15,202 nucleotides of DNA from Fimbriimonadaceae bacterium. GTDB lineage: Bacteria; Armatimonadota; Fimbriimonadia; Fimbriimonadales; Fimbriimonadaceae. The stretch spans positions 1-15,202 of the forward strand of contig JALHPH010000008.1 in NCBI GenBank assembly GCA_022842565.1. Direction: 5' to 3'. Both the position numbers and the translations under genes were made by a program. The notes under the pieces were generated by a model. The model worked only from the letters and a program-made list of their open reading frames with translations, was not told where the DNA came from and did no database searches. This document shows, piece after piece, positions 1 to 7,883 of the stretch. How positions within the stretch are numbered: position 1 is the stretch's first letter; every line of letters starts with the position of its first letter.

Positions 1-8
1 CGTTATCG

Positions 9-14
9 CATAAT
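9..14 (+). promoter_or_regulatory. possible -10 box (CATAAT) before the first gene
   Basis: CATAAT matches five of six positions of the TATAAT consensus and lies 23 bases before the TTG start at 38. A matching -35 would fall outside the window, so this is only a suggestion. A G-rich ribosome-binding stretch (AGGGG at 24-28, AAGGG at 29-33) follows it. Confidence 0.25.
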
Positions 15-37
15 TGTAAAAGTAGGGGAAGGGTGAA

Positions 38-580
38 TTGAATCAAGCAAATGAGGGACGATTTGCTGGGACGATGGCGGTCGGCTGCGTGCTTTTCGGC
101 TGTGGAGCGTCGGGCACAGTCTTTTTCACGGTAACGGGAGCGGCCATCATCGCCCGTATGGGCGGCGAGGTGATGGGCAATGCGCTCATTGTCTCGGTGG
201 CGGCGTTCATTATCGGCGGCATCATCCTGGGTTCGACCTTCATTCGTGGAGCGCAGGTCGGTCGGGGGCTTCGCGAGAAGTCGCCCGTCCAAACGGTGCG
301 CGGAGCTCGCATCATTTCCAAGTTCGCGCTGGGCGAGGACAATACGATGCACTTTCCGGTCGTGCCAGATTCAGAGTTTGACTGGCGCTACGTAGTGCAG
401 TTCGTCTGCGCTGATGGAATCCGGCTGGAGCTCACCTGTGCGCCCATCACCTATATGGCATGCGGCGAGGGAATGACCGGCACCATATCTTACAAGGGCG
501 ATTGGCTCGGTGCATTCACGCCTGAGTTGCCTGGCCGACCCGACCCAGGTCCGAAGCCGCCCGGGGGTCTGCCCTTTTGA
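38..580 (+). CDS. hypothetical membrane protein, two N-terminal helices and a soluble beta domain
   Basis: Function unknown. The 180-residue protein has two hydrophobic segments, roughly residues 11-35 and 47-70, the first rich in Gly and Cys, followed by a soluble domain of about 100 residues. The C-terminal part (about 115-165) reads as a small beta fold with Trp-Arg-Tyr-Val-Val-Gln-Phe, a DG turn, and a late GTISYKGDWLGAF stretch. This loosely resembles the C-terminal domain of DUF2500/DUF3592-type membrane proteins (phe-x3-DG, then G-T-x-x-Tyr-x-Gly-x3-x-x-Phe), a resemblance by eye only. The start is TTG at 38, supported by AGGGG/AAGGG 4-9 bases upstream; no ATG gives a better N-terminus before the first helix. 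The tail is Pro/Gly-rich. Its TGA stop overlaps the TTG start of tdk (TTGA), so the two are probably co-translated. Confidence 0.7.
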   Translation: MNQANEGRFAGTMAVGCVLFGCGASGTVFFTVTGAAIIARMGGEVMGNALIVSVAAFIIGGIILGSTFIRGAQVGRGLREKSPVQTVRGARIISKFALGEDNTMHFPVVPDSEFDWRYVVQFVCADGIRLELTCAPITYMACGEGMTGTISYKGDWLGAFTPELPGRPDPGPKPPGGLPF

Positions 581-1167
581 AGAGGGCGGCAGGTTCGCTT
601 ACAGTCATCTGTGGCAGTATGTTTGCTGGTAAAAGCGAGGAGCTCATTCGGCGCGCCCGCCGCGCGCTCTACGCCAAAAAGCGCGTGCAAGTCTTCAAGC
701 CTTGTATCGATTCTCGTTACGATTTGGCCTCTGTGGTCACGCACATGGGCGTGAGCCACGAAGCCCAGCCGGTGCTGGATGTGGCCGAACTTAGCGCCAA
801 TATTGACCCCTCAGCCGAAGTCATCCTGATCGAAGAAGCGCAGTTCTTCGAGATGAGCCTGGTGGCGCTCTGCCAGGATCTTGCGGATCGCGGGTTTGAG
901 GTGGTCGTTGGGGGGCTGGACCAGGATTTCCGGCGCGAGCCCTTTGGCCCGATGCCGAACCTGATGGCGATTGCCGACGAGGTCGTGAAGCTGCGAGCCA
1001 TTTGCATGAAGTGCGGCAAACTGGCCAGCCACACATACCGCGCGATCGATGGCAAGCCCGCTCATCGCGACGACCCGACGGTGCTCATCGGCGCCGCCGA
1101 GTCGTATGAGGCGAGGTGCCGGCAGTGCTATGAGCTCCGCGGTCAGAAAAGAACGAAGCGCTCTTAA
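577..1167 (+). CDS. tdk: thymidine kinase (type II, zinc-lasso)
   Basis: Cytosolic salvage enzyme that phosphorylates thymidine to dTMP with ATP. Recognised by the P-loop GSMFAGKS (residues 13-20, Lys19), the EEAQFF segment that follows strand LI (catalytic Glu region), GLDQDFRREPFGPMP, and two zinc-binding pairs, CMKC near 147-150 and CRQC near the C-terminus, that shape the lasso over the nucleoside. Length 196 matches the family. The usual sequence before AQFF is I-D-E-A-Q; here it is I-E-E-A-Q, so the Walker B Asp is Glu. The start is TTG at 577, in a TTGA overlap with the upstream stop and preceded by GGGGG nine bases away; starting any later would cut into the first strand. Tail-to-tail it overlaps the cyclophilin gene by four bases. 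Identification is firm; the start is probable. Confidence 0.95.
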   Translation: MKRAAGSLTVICGSMFAGKSEELIRRARRALYAKKRVQVFKPCIDSRYDLASVVTHMGVSHEAQPVLDVAELSANIDPSAEVILIEEAQFFEMSLVALCQDLADRGFEVVVGGLDQDFRREPFGPMPNLMAIADEVVKLRAICMKCGKLASHTYRAIDGKPAHRDDPTVLIGAAESYEARCRQCYELRGQKRTKRS

Positions 1168-1712
1168 CGCGACCAGCTGGCCTGGGTGACCCTGTCGCCG
1201 ACCGTGATCTTGTCGACCACTTCCATACCTTTCACCACGCGGCCAAAGACCGTGTACTGACCATCCAGGAACGGATAGCTGTCCAGCGTGATGTAGAACT
1301 GCGAGTCGCCCGAATCACGGTTGCCGTCGAGCCGCGAAAGGCCTACCGCGCCGCGCACATGTTTCAGCCCCGTGTTTTCGTACGCAATCTTGGTGCTTGG
1401 CTGGGTGGTACCCATGGTAGGACTGTTGATGTCACCCGTGCGCGAAGCCGGGTCACCGATCTGAACCAGATACGGTCGCGGAGACTTGACGACCTTGTGG
1501 AATCGCTGCTGGTTGTAGAAGCCGCTTTGGACGAGGTCGGCGATGTGCGCTACGGTCTTGGGCGCGCGTGCGCGATCCATCTCAATCACGATCTGCCCCT
1601 TGCCCTCCACTTCGAGCGTAACGCGCTCCAATTGACCGCCTTGCATGGCATGGAGCGAAACACCCAATGCCAAGATCGCGGACCAAACCAGGAGACGTCT
1701 CATCTGCTTCAT
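1164..1712 (-). CDS. exported cyclophilin-type peptidyl-prolyl isomerase
   Basis: Cis-trans isomerisation of X-Pro bonds, probably outside the cytoplasm, because residues 1-22 form a signal peptide (basic MKQMRR, hydrophobic core, LHA before the likely cut). The cyclophilin domain covers about 28-175: RFHKVV (70-75), VQIGDP (83-88), DSQFYITL (136-143) and FLDGQYTVFGRV (148-159). Most cyclophilins carry F-H-R in the first motif, with the Arg as the key catalytic residue; here it is Lys73, and the following segment reads KSPRPYL instead of the usual PGFMI. Gln84 is kept. Activity may therefore be reduced or altered. Start ATG at 1712 has TAAGG eight bases upstream; ATG at 1703 is an alternative. 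It lies 53 bp downstream of the GYF_2/TM2 gene on the same strand and may be co-transcribed with it. Length 182 is normal for this class. Confidence 0.92.
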   Translation of the reverse strand: MKQMRRLLVWSAILALGVSLHAMQGGQLERVTLEVEGKGQIVIEMDRARAPKTVAHIADLVQSGFYNQQRFHKVVKSPRPYLVQIGDPASRTGDINSPTMGTTQPSTKIAYENTGLKHVRGAVGLSRLDGNRDSGDSQFYITLDSYPFLDGQYTVFGRVVKGMEVVDKITVGDRVTQASWSR

Positions 1713-1765
1713 CTTGTGTGCCTTACCAATCTATTCGACGGACGAACAAGCCCGGCGCTTCGGCG

Positions 1766-2365
1766 CTAGTCCCTTAGTCTTCGGCCGTAACCATCTAGCT
1801 TTGGAGTGCCTGTCAGGATGAGGACCCCATCCACGATGGACCAGATGTAACCGAGGCCGAAGCAGAACGAAGTCATGAACTGCAGGAAACCCTGCACCCA
1901 ATAGCCCAGGTACATGCGGCCGATACCGGGAATGATGATGCCCAGAATTCCGGCGGCCACCCGGCTGCGGTCGCTGACGGGCATCAGCTCATAGGGCGTG
2001 AGGTTCCCGGCGATTCCGCGAGCGTAGGGGCTGGTCGTGTCTGCAAAAACGGACGAGACGCTTGGAGAATAGGGCGGCGAATCGAAAGTTGGTGCCGCTG
2101 GTGGCGTTGGAGGGTTCTGCGGGCGCACGCTCCCGGGCGTGGGGGGCGGCGGCGGTGTGGTGTTTCCTGTGCGGCGTAGCAAAGCGCCGAAGTCGGGTGA
2201 GGAGGATGCACGGATCCAGTCGCTCATGCCGGATCGCCAGATGTACGTGTCGTGTTCGATCACTCCATCTCGGATCAAATCTTCCATTTGCTCTGCCGAA
2301 AGGGGGCCCAATTGACCGAAGTGGCCAATGTAAAACCACTCATAAGTCCCTGCCTCCTGTTGCAT
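1766..2365 (-). CDS. GYF_2 domain - proline-rich linker - TM2 domain membrane protein
   Basis: A three-part protein of 199 residues. Residues about 8-55 are a GYF_2 (DUF4339) domain: WFYIG, then GQLGPLS, then YIWRSGMSDWIRAS. Residues about 68-120 are a disordered Pro/Ser/Thr-rich linker that includes a PPPPPP run. Residues about 130-190 are a TM2 domain: two membrane helices with GIGRMYLGYWVQGFLQF and the IWSIVDGV end. GYF_2 domains are thought to bind peptides or membrane-protein tails in bacteria, and TM2 proteins are small membrane adaptors; no enzymatic role is implied. The start ATG at 2365 has no Shine-Dalgarno site, but a TATCAT box sits nine bases upstream, so the transcript may be leaderless. 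It is divergent from lon and heads the strand leading into the cyclophilin gene. Confidence 0.88.
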   Translation of the reverse strand: MQQEAGTYEWFYIGHFGQLGPLSAEQMEDLIRDGVIEHDTYIWRSGMSDWIRASSSPDFGALLRRTGNTTPPPPPTPGSVRPQNPPTPPAAPTFDSPPYSPSVSSVFADTTSPYARGIAGNLTPYELMPVSDRSRVAAGILGIIIPGIGRMYLGYWVQGFLQFMTSFCFGLGYIWSIVDGVLILTGTPKLDGYGRRLRD

Positions 2366-2374
2366 AGCGGTTTA

Positions 2375-2380
2375 ATGATA
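2375..2380 (-). promoter_or_regulatory. -10 box TATCAT of the GYF_2/TM2 gene, close to the start codon
   Basis: On the minus strand TATCAT is followed by nine bases and then the ATG at 2365. A start point 6-8 bases after the box would fall on or next to the start codon, giving a leaderless or nearly leaderless transcript. No good -35 is seen 17 bases upstream. Confidence 0.4.
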
Positions 2381-2418
2381 GCGAATGTGGACGCCGGTCC
2401 GTTGCGGGTCCCGGGCCG

Positions 2419-2441
2419 TCGTAGGCCCAATCGTAGGCCCA
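2419..2441 (+). repeat. tandem 11-bp direct repeat at the -35 position of lon
   Basis: TCGTAGGCCCA occurs twice, at 2419-2429 and 2431-2441, separated by one A. The second copy abuts the TATAAT box of lon, and the first covers the place where a -35 hexamer would lie. This arrangement could be an activator or repressor site. The exact repeat is seen directly; its function is inference. Confidence 0.6.
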
Positions 2442-2442
2442 G

Positions 2443-2448
2443 TATAAT
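2443..2448 (+). promoter_or_regulatory. consensus -10 box (TATAAT) of lon
   Basis: A perfect TATAAT lies 63 bases before the lon ATG. Transcription would start near 2455, giving a leader of about 57 bases. The hexamer 17 bases upstream (CGTAGG) is not a -35 match, so the promoter may depend on a factor binding the tandem repeat. No CIRCE element or sigma-32-type -35 is visible. Confidence 0.55.
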
Positions 2449-2456
2449 GGAAAGCT

Positions 2457-2501
2457 AACCCCCGGGCACTTTCTGAAGTACTAAAGAGAGGGGTTTCCCC
2501 C
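2457..2501 (+). promoter_or_regulatory. lon leader with two mutually exclusive stem-loops
   Basis: GGGG at 2490-2493 can pair with CCCC at 2497-2500 across a TTT loop, or the six bases GGGGTT (2490-2495) can pair with AACCCC (2457-2462). The two stems cannot form together. The same G-run (within GAGAGGGG) is the only Shine-Dalgarno-like stretch before the ATG, although at about 18 bases it is too far away to act normally. Translation control, for example by temperature, is a possibility that the sequence suggests but does not show. Confidence 0.35.
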
Positions 2502-2511
2502 TGTTGACCTA

Positions 2512-4968
<2,457 letters not shown>

Positions 4969-5045
4969 CGCGAACGATATTCCTGCCATAAATACCAGGC
5001 AATTCAGGCGATACCCGTGGAAGAACTCGTTTGGAGGGTGCCGAG

Positions 5046-5510
5046 ATGTTTATGGTGAAGAGCAAACTGTTGGGTCTGGTCGTTTGTTCGTGCACTCTAG
5101 GCGGTTGCACTCTCGATTCTCAGTGGGGGAAGAAAGCGACCCCCGAAGAAGAAACACCCAAAACCGAGCTTGAGGGATCGATCGCCAATGCGCAAAAGTC
5201 CTTCGACTACTTCGAAACGAAAGTTCGGAAGGGGCAGGGCCAAAACTTTTCCGCAAAGCTCATCTTATCGGTCAAGGATAAGCAGGACGCGGTCTGGGTT
5301 TGCAACGTGAAGCGGATTCGCCCCAATCAATTTGTGGGTTATGTGAGCGCGGGGCAAGTTCCCCTCACGGGCCATGCCAAGGGCCATCGCATCGACTTTA
5401 CCAAGCGACAAGTTGTCGATTGGAAGTTCACGGACGGCGGCATTACCTTTGGCGGATTTACTGAGCCAGCCAGCAAACCCGCCCAAGTCGCGACCATCAA
5501 GCAGCCTTAA
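5046..5510 (+). CDS. DUF2314-family lipoprotein
   Basis: Predicted membrane-anchored lipoprotein of 154 residues: short basic N-terminus, hydrophobic stretch, and lipobox L-G-G-C with Cys21 as the lipidated residue. After a charged linker (about 28-45) comes a domain matching DUF2314: NFSAKLIL, then VWVCNVKRI, FVGYVSAGQVPLTGHAKGHRIDF, QVVDWKF and a final GGFT. The DUF2314 signature of an (F/V)WV strand, a Gly-rich middle, a basic/Gly loop before a hydrophobic-D-F pair and an aromatic I/V-DW element is all present. The biochemical role of DUF2314 is not known. ATG at 5046 was chosen because GGAGGG (5033-5038) sits seven bases before it; the in-frame TTG at 5031 overlaps that site. It lies 77 bp after lon and may be read from the lon promoter, as no terminator separates them. 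Its stop shares a TTAA with msrB. Confidence 0.82.
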   Translation: MFMVKSKLLGLVVCSCTLGGCTLDSQWGKKATPEEETPKTELEGSIANAQKSFDYFETKVRKGQGQNFSAKLILSVKDKQDAVWVCNVKRIRPNQFVGYVSAGQVPLTGHAKGHRIDFTKRQVVDWKFTDGGITFGGFTEPASKPAQVATIKQP

Positions 5511-6139
5511 TTGGCGAACTGCTTGAACTGAAGCGCATTCCCATTGATGCAGAACCTAAGCCCGCTGGGCTCGGGGCCATCTGGGAAGACGTGGCCGAGG
5601 TGACCATCGCAGCGCGAACAAAGCACCTCAACCCGCACCATTCCGAGTGATCGGTCGCTGCGCATCCACACGTTTTCGCGCTGATAAGGCATGAAGAAGC
5701 TCGGCCAGCCCGTGCCGCTCACGTATTTGGTTTCGCTGACGAAAAGCTCAAGATCGCATCCGGCGCAGAAGTAGATTCCCTCGCCTTTTTGGTCGAGGTT
5801 CACGCCGCAGAAGGCGGGCTCGGTCCCGTGAGCGCGAAGGATACGGTACTGCTCCGGAGTTAGCTTCTCCTTCCATTGCTCGTCGGTCAGCACCACTTTA
5901 TCTTTGCGTTCTGGGCTCTTTTCTTCGGGTTTCAGTTCTTTCCAGGTCAGCATCTTTTGTTCCGGGAGCTTCCTGCGCGGAATGGTTGGCACCTTCTCGT
6001 CTTTGGGTTCCGATTGAACGAGCGTGGATGCTTGGGCAGGCATACTCGCCATTTGACTCGTGACGATCACCGTGAGGGCGCAGACCGTAGCGACTCCCCC
6101 GATGGCAAACGCCCAACCCGATTTTTTATTGCGCAGCAT
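5507..6139 (-). CDS. msrB: membrane-anchored peptide-methionine (R)-S-oxide reductase
   Basis: Reduces methionine-R-sulfoxide in oxidised proteins. Residues about 9-29 are a membrane anchor or signal, followed by a charged Pro/Lys/Glu-rich linker (about 43-80), so the catalytic domain (about 84-208) probably works outside the cytoplasm. The domain has HGTEPAF, the two zinc pairs C125-x2-C128 and C174-x2-C177, SGTGWPSF (141-148), HLGHVFPDGPEPSGLRFCIN with catalytic Cys197. E. coli MsrB has Cys in SG-C-GWPSF where this protein has Thr; here Cys111 (HGTEPAFC) is the plausible partner cysteine. The ATG at 6139 is preferred over an upstream in-frame ATG at 6199 because AGGA stands six bases before it and the anchor begins there. 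Total 210 residues. Convergent with the DUF2314 gene. An extracytoplasmic electron donor is not encoded nearby. Confidence 0.95.
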   Translation of the reverse strand: MLRNKKSGWAFAIGGVATVCALTVIVTSQMASMPAQASTLVQSEPKDEKVPTIPRRKLPEQKMLTWKELKPEEKSPERKDKVVLTDEQWKEKLTPEQYRILRAHGTEPAFCGVNLDQKGEGIYFCAGCDLELFVSETKYVSGTGWPSFFMPYQRENVWMRSDRSLGMVRVEVLCSRCDGHLGHVFPDGPEPSGLRFCINGNALQFKQFAN

Positions 6140-6228
6140 AGCTATTCCTGTAATACGTAAGAGTGGCAAAAAAATGAGCCCTCGCCGCGACTTCAGCAAA
6201 AACGTCCTGCAATAGTCAGATGAGCGCT

Positions 6229-6267
6229 ATGTCTGGCGCTAGGCGCCGATCAATATAGAACAGACAT
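6229..6267. repeat. nested inverted repeats before the DUF454 gene
   Basis: ATGTCTG (6229-6235) and CAGACAT (6261-6267) form a perfect 7-bp inverted repeat spanning 39 bp. Inside lies a second perfect palindrome, GGCGC-TAG-GCGCC (6235-6247). The right outer arm includes the first bases of the start codon at 6266, and a TATAGA box (6254-6259) lies between the arms. This looks like a promoter-covering operator or a DNA cruciform site; no terminator-like T-run follows. Confidence 0.45.
6254..6259 (+). promoter_or_regulatory. -10 box TATAGA six bases before the DUF454 start codon
   Basis: TATAGA ends six bases before the ATG at 6266, the distance expected between a -10 box and a transcription start. 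No Shine-Dalgarno site is present, so a leaderless mRNA beginning at the ATG fits best. There is no strong -35. Confidence 0.4.
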
Positions 6268-6655
6268 GGTCCGTACGCAGATGCTGAACCGCACCCAACG
6301 CGTTTTGTGGAACGCGGCAGGTTTTTGCCTGCTGGGTATCGGCTTTGTGGGCTATGTCGTCCCTTGGATGCCAGGCACGATCTTCCTGATCCTAGCGCTT
6401 GCCTGCTTTGTGCGCAGCAACGAAAAAATGGTGGCTTGGATGCTGCAGCATCCGTTGTTTGGCGGGATCCTTCGCCGCTGGATCGAAAACGGAAGCATTT
6501 CGACGCGCATTAAGGTGATCTCCTGCAGTTGTATCGTGCTGTTTTCGGTGCCGGGCGCGGTCCGGGCTTGGACTGCTTCGCCAGCCATCTCACTTGGCGT
6601 GTTGGCACTCGGCGCGGTAGGCATTGGCTACATCCTGAGCCGCCCCGTCGCGTAG
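6266..6655 (+). CDS. DUF454 (YbaN-type) inner membrane protein
   Basis: Small integral membrane protein of 129 residues with no known biochemical role. It carries the DUF454 hallmarks: GYVVPWMPGTIFLILALACFVRSNEK (about 29-54, where the family usually has LPGLPTTPF and a Phe-x-Arg-Ser pair), MLQHPLFGGILRRWIENGSI (59-78) and a following Lys. Membrane segments are about 13-33, 36-49, 84-100 and 107-124. The start at ATG 6266 has no Shine-Dalgarno site; a -10 box lies just upstream. An in-frame ATG at 6281 is a weaker option. It is divergent from msrB across a 126-bp region, and the beta-propeller gene follows 85 bp later on the same strand. Confidence 0.85.
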   Translation: MVRTQMLNRTQRVLWNAAGFCLLGIGFVGYVVPWMPGTIFLILALACFVRSNEKMVAWMLQHPLFGGILRRWIENGSISTRIKVISCSCIVLFSVPGAVRAWTASPAISLGVLALGAVGIGYILSRPVA

Positions 6656-6740
6656 CTCGCAAAAACCATCAAACCCCGGGCACGAGCGTCATTTCCGTCA
6701 TGGCCGACACTGATGGTCGCGAGTACTCTTCAATGCACTT

Positions 6741-7883
6741 ATGGCTCTTCTTGCTTTAGCCGTTCTTACCGCCGTACCGATGCTGCCAGGCGATCATGGT
6801 GCGCATTGCTCGTGCGGGGCTTTCCTGCCCCCTTACGACGCCGATGCGGCAATGCTTGCCAGTCTGATGGCTCCCGACGAGCAGGAACGAGTACCTCGCG
6901 CAGCTCACACAGATGAGATCAACCTCAAGAACATCGAGCAGCTCACGTTCGGGGGCCAAAATGCCGAGGCCTATTGGAACCTGGACGGCACCAAGATCAC
7001 TTATCAGGCGAGGCTTCCGGGCTATCCCGATGAGCAGATCTTTACGATGTTTCCCGACGGAAGCGGCAAGACGCTCATCAGTACCGGCGAGGGCCGCAAC
7101 ACGTGCAGCTACTTCTCGCCCGACGGAAAGTACCTTTACTTCAGCAGTACCCATGAGCGCAACAAAGGCGCCCAAGAGCCGCTGGACATGAGCCAGGGCT
7201 ATCTGTGGAAGGTTAACCCACAGTTTGCGCTCTATCGTCGCGAGCTCGACCCCAAAACCGGTCAACCCGGCAAGATGGAAACCATTCTGCGCAAGCGCGA
7301 ATACGTCGCCGAAACCACCATCGCCCCTGACGGCTCGTTCATGACCTTTACCGGTCTTTTCGAAGGTGATCTGGAGATCTATCGCAGCGACTTGGACGGT
7401 AAGAACGTTCGGCGGTTGACCGACGACTATGGCTACGACGGCGGTCCGTTCGTGAGTTGGGACAGCAAGAAGATTGTCTATCGAAGGGATGCCATCGAGA
7501 GTCCAGAGGAACGGAAGGACTATCTGCGCTTGCTGAAACAGAACCTCGTGCGACCGGGCAAGCTCGAAATCATGGTGATGGATGCAGACGGCAGCAACAA
7601 GCGTCAAGTGACGAACCTGGCGGCTGCGAGCTTTGCACCCTTCATGCACCCCAATGGACGCCAGATCATCTTCAGCAGCAACTACGGCGACCCCAAGGGC
7701 CGCGAATTTGATTTGTATGTGATCAATACCGACGGCAGCGGGCTCCGGCGAGTGACCCATTCGCCCGATTTCGATGGCTTCCCCATGTTCTCGCGGGACG
7801 GCAAGAAGCTCATCTGGTCCAGCAATCGTTTTGGCACGGTGAGGGGAGAAACCAACATTTTTGTCGCCGATTGGCAAGAATGA
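6741..7883 (+). CDS. secreted TolB-like (PD40/WD40-like) beta-propeller protein
   Basis: A 380-residue protein with a short hydrophobic N-terminus (about 1-16), a Cys/Gly/Pro-rich stretch, and from about residue 60 a series of PD40-type repeats: EQLTFGG/LDGTKITYQA, SYFSPDGKYLYFSS, TTIAPDGSFMTFTG then DGKNVRRLTDD, FVSWDSKKIVYR, MHPNGRQIIFSS, and DLYVINTDGSGLRRVTH with MFSRDGKKLIWSSNR. These are blades of a propeller like that of TolB and of the DPP-IV/TolB N-domains. It is likely a periplasmic binding or scaffolding protein; no catalytic domain is attached, and TolB/Pal partners are absent. The ATG at 6741 is the first start after an in-frame stop at 6711-6713; no Shine-Dalgarno is visible, with a possible TACTCT box at 6724-6729. 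The N-terminus lacks the usual basic residues of a signal peptide. Its stop overlaps the kinase start (ATGA). Confidence 0.85.
   Translation: MALLALAVLTAVPMLPGDHGAHCSCGAFLPPYDADAAMLASLMAPDEQERVPRAAHTDEINLKNIEQLTFGGQNAEAYWNLDGTKITYQARLPGYPDEQIFTMFPDGSGKTLISTGEGRNTCSYFSPDGKYLYFSSTHERNKGAQEPLDMSQGYLWKVNPQFALYRRELDPKTGQPGKMETILRKREYVAETTIAPDGSFMTFTGLFEGDLEIYRSDLDGKNVRRLTDDYGYDGGPFVSWDSKKIVYRRDAIESPEERKDYLRLLKQNLVRPGKLEIMVMDADGSNKRQVTNLAAASFAPFMHPNGRQIIFSSNYGDPKGREFDLYVINTDGSGLRRVTHSPDFDGFPMFSRDGKKLIWSSNRFGTVRGETNIFVADWQE

Noticed and set aside
2366..2511. CIRCE or heat-shock sigma factor promoter before lon
   Set aside because: No TTAGCACTC-N9-GAGTGCTAA and no sigma-32-like -35/-10 pair is present.
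4969..5045. Terminator between lon and the DUF2314 gene
   Set aside because: Only a 4-bp TGCC/GGCA stem with a 10-base loop and no T-run is seen.
6721..6728. GAGTACTC palindrome before the propeller gene as an operator
   Set aside because: An 8-bp palindrome is expected by chance at this scale; the similar GAGAGTAC before pyrD is not palindromic, so no shared site is supported.
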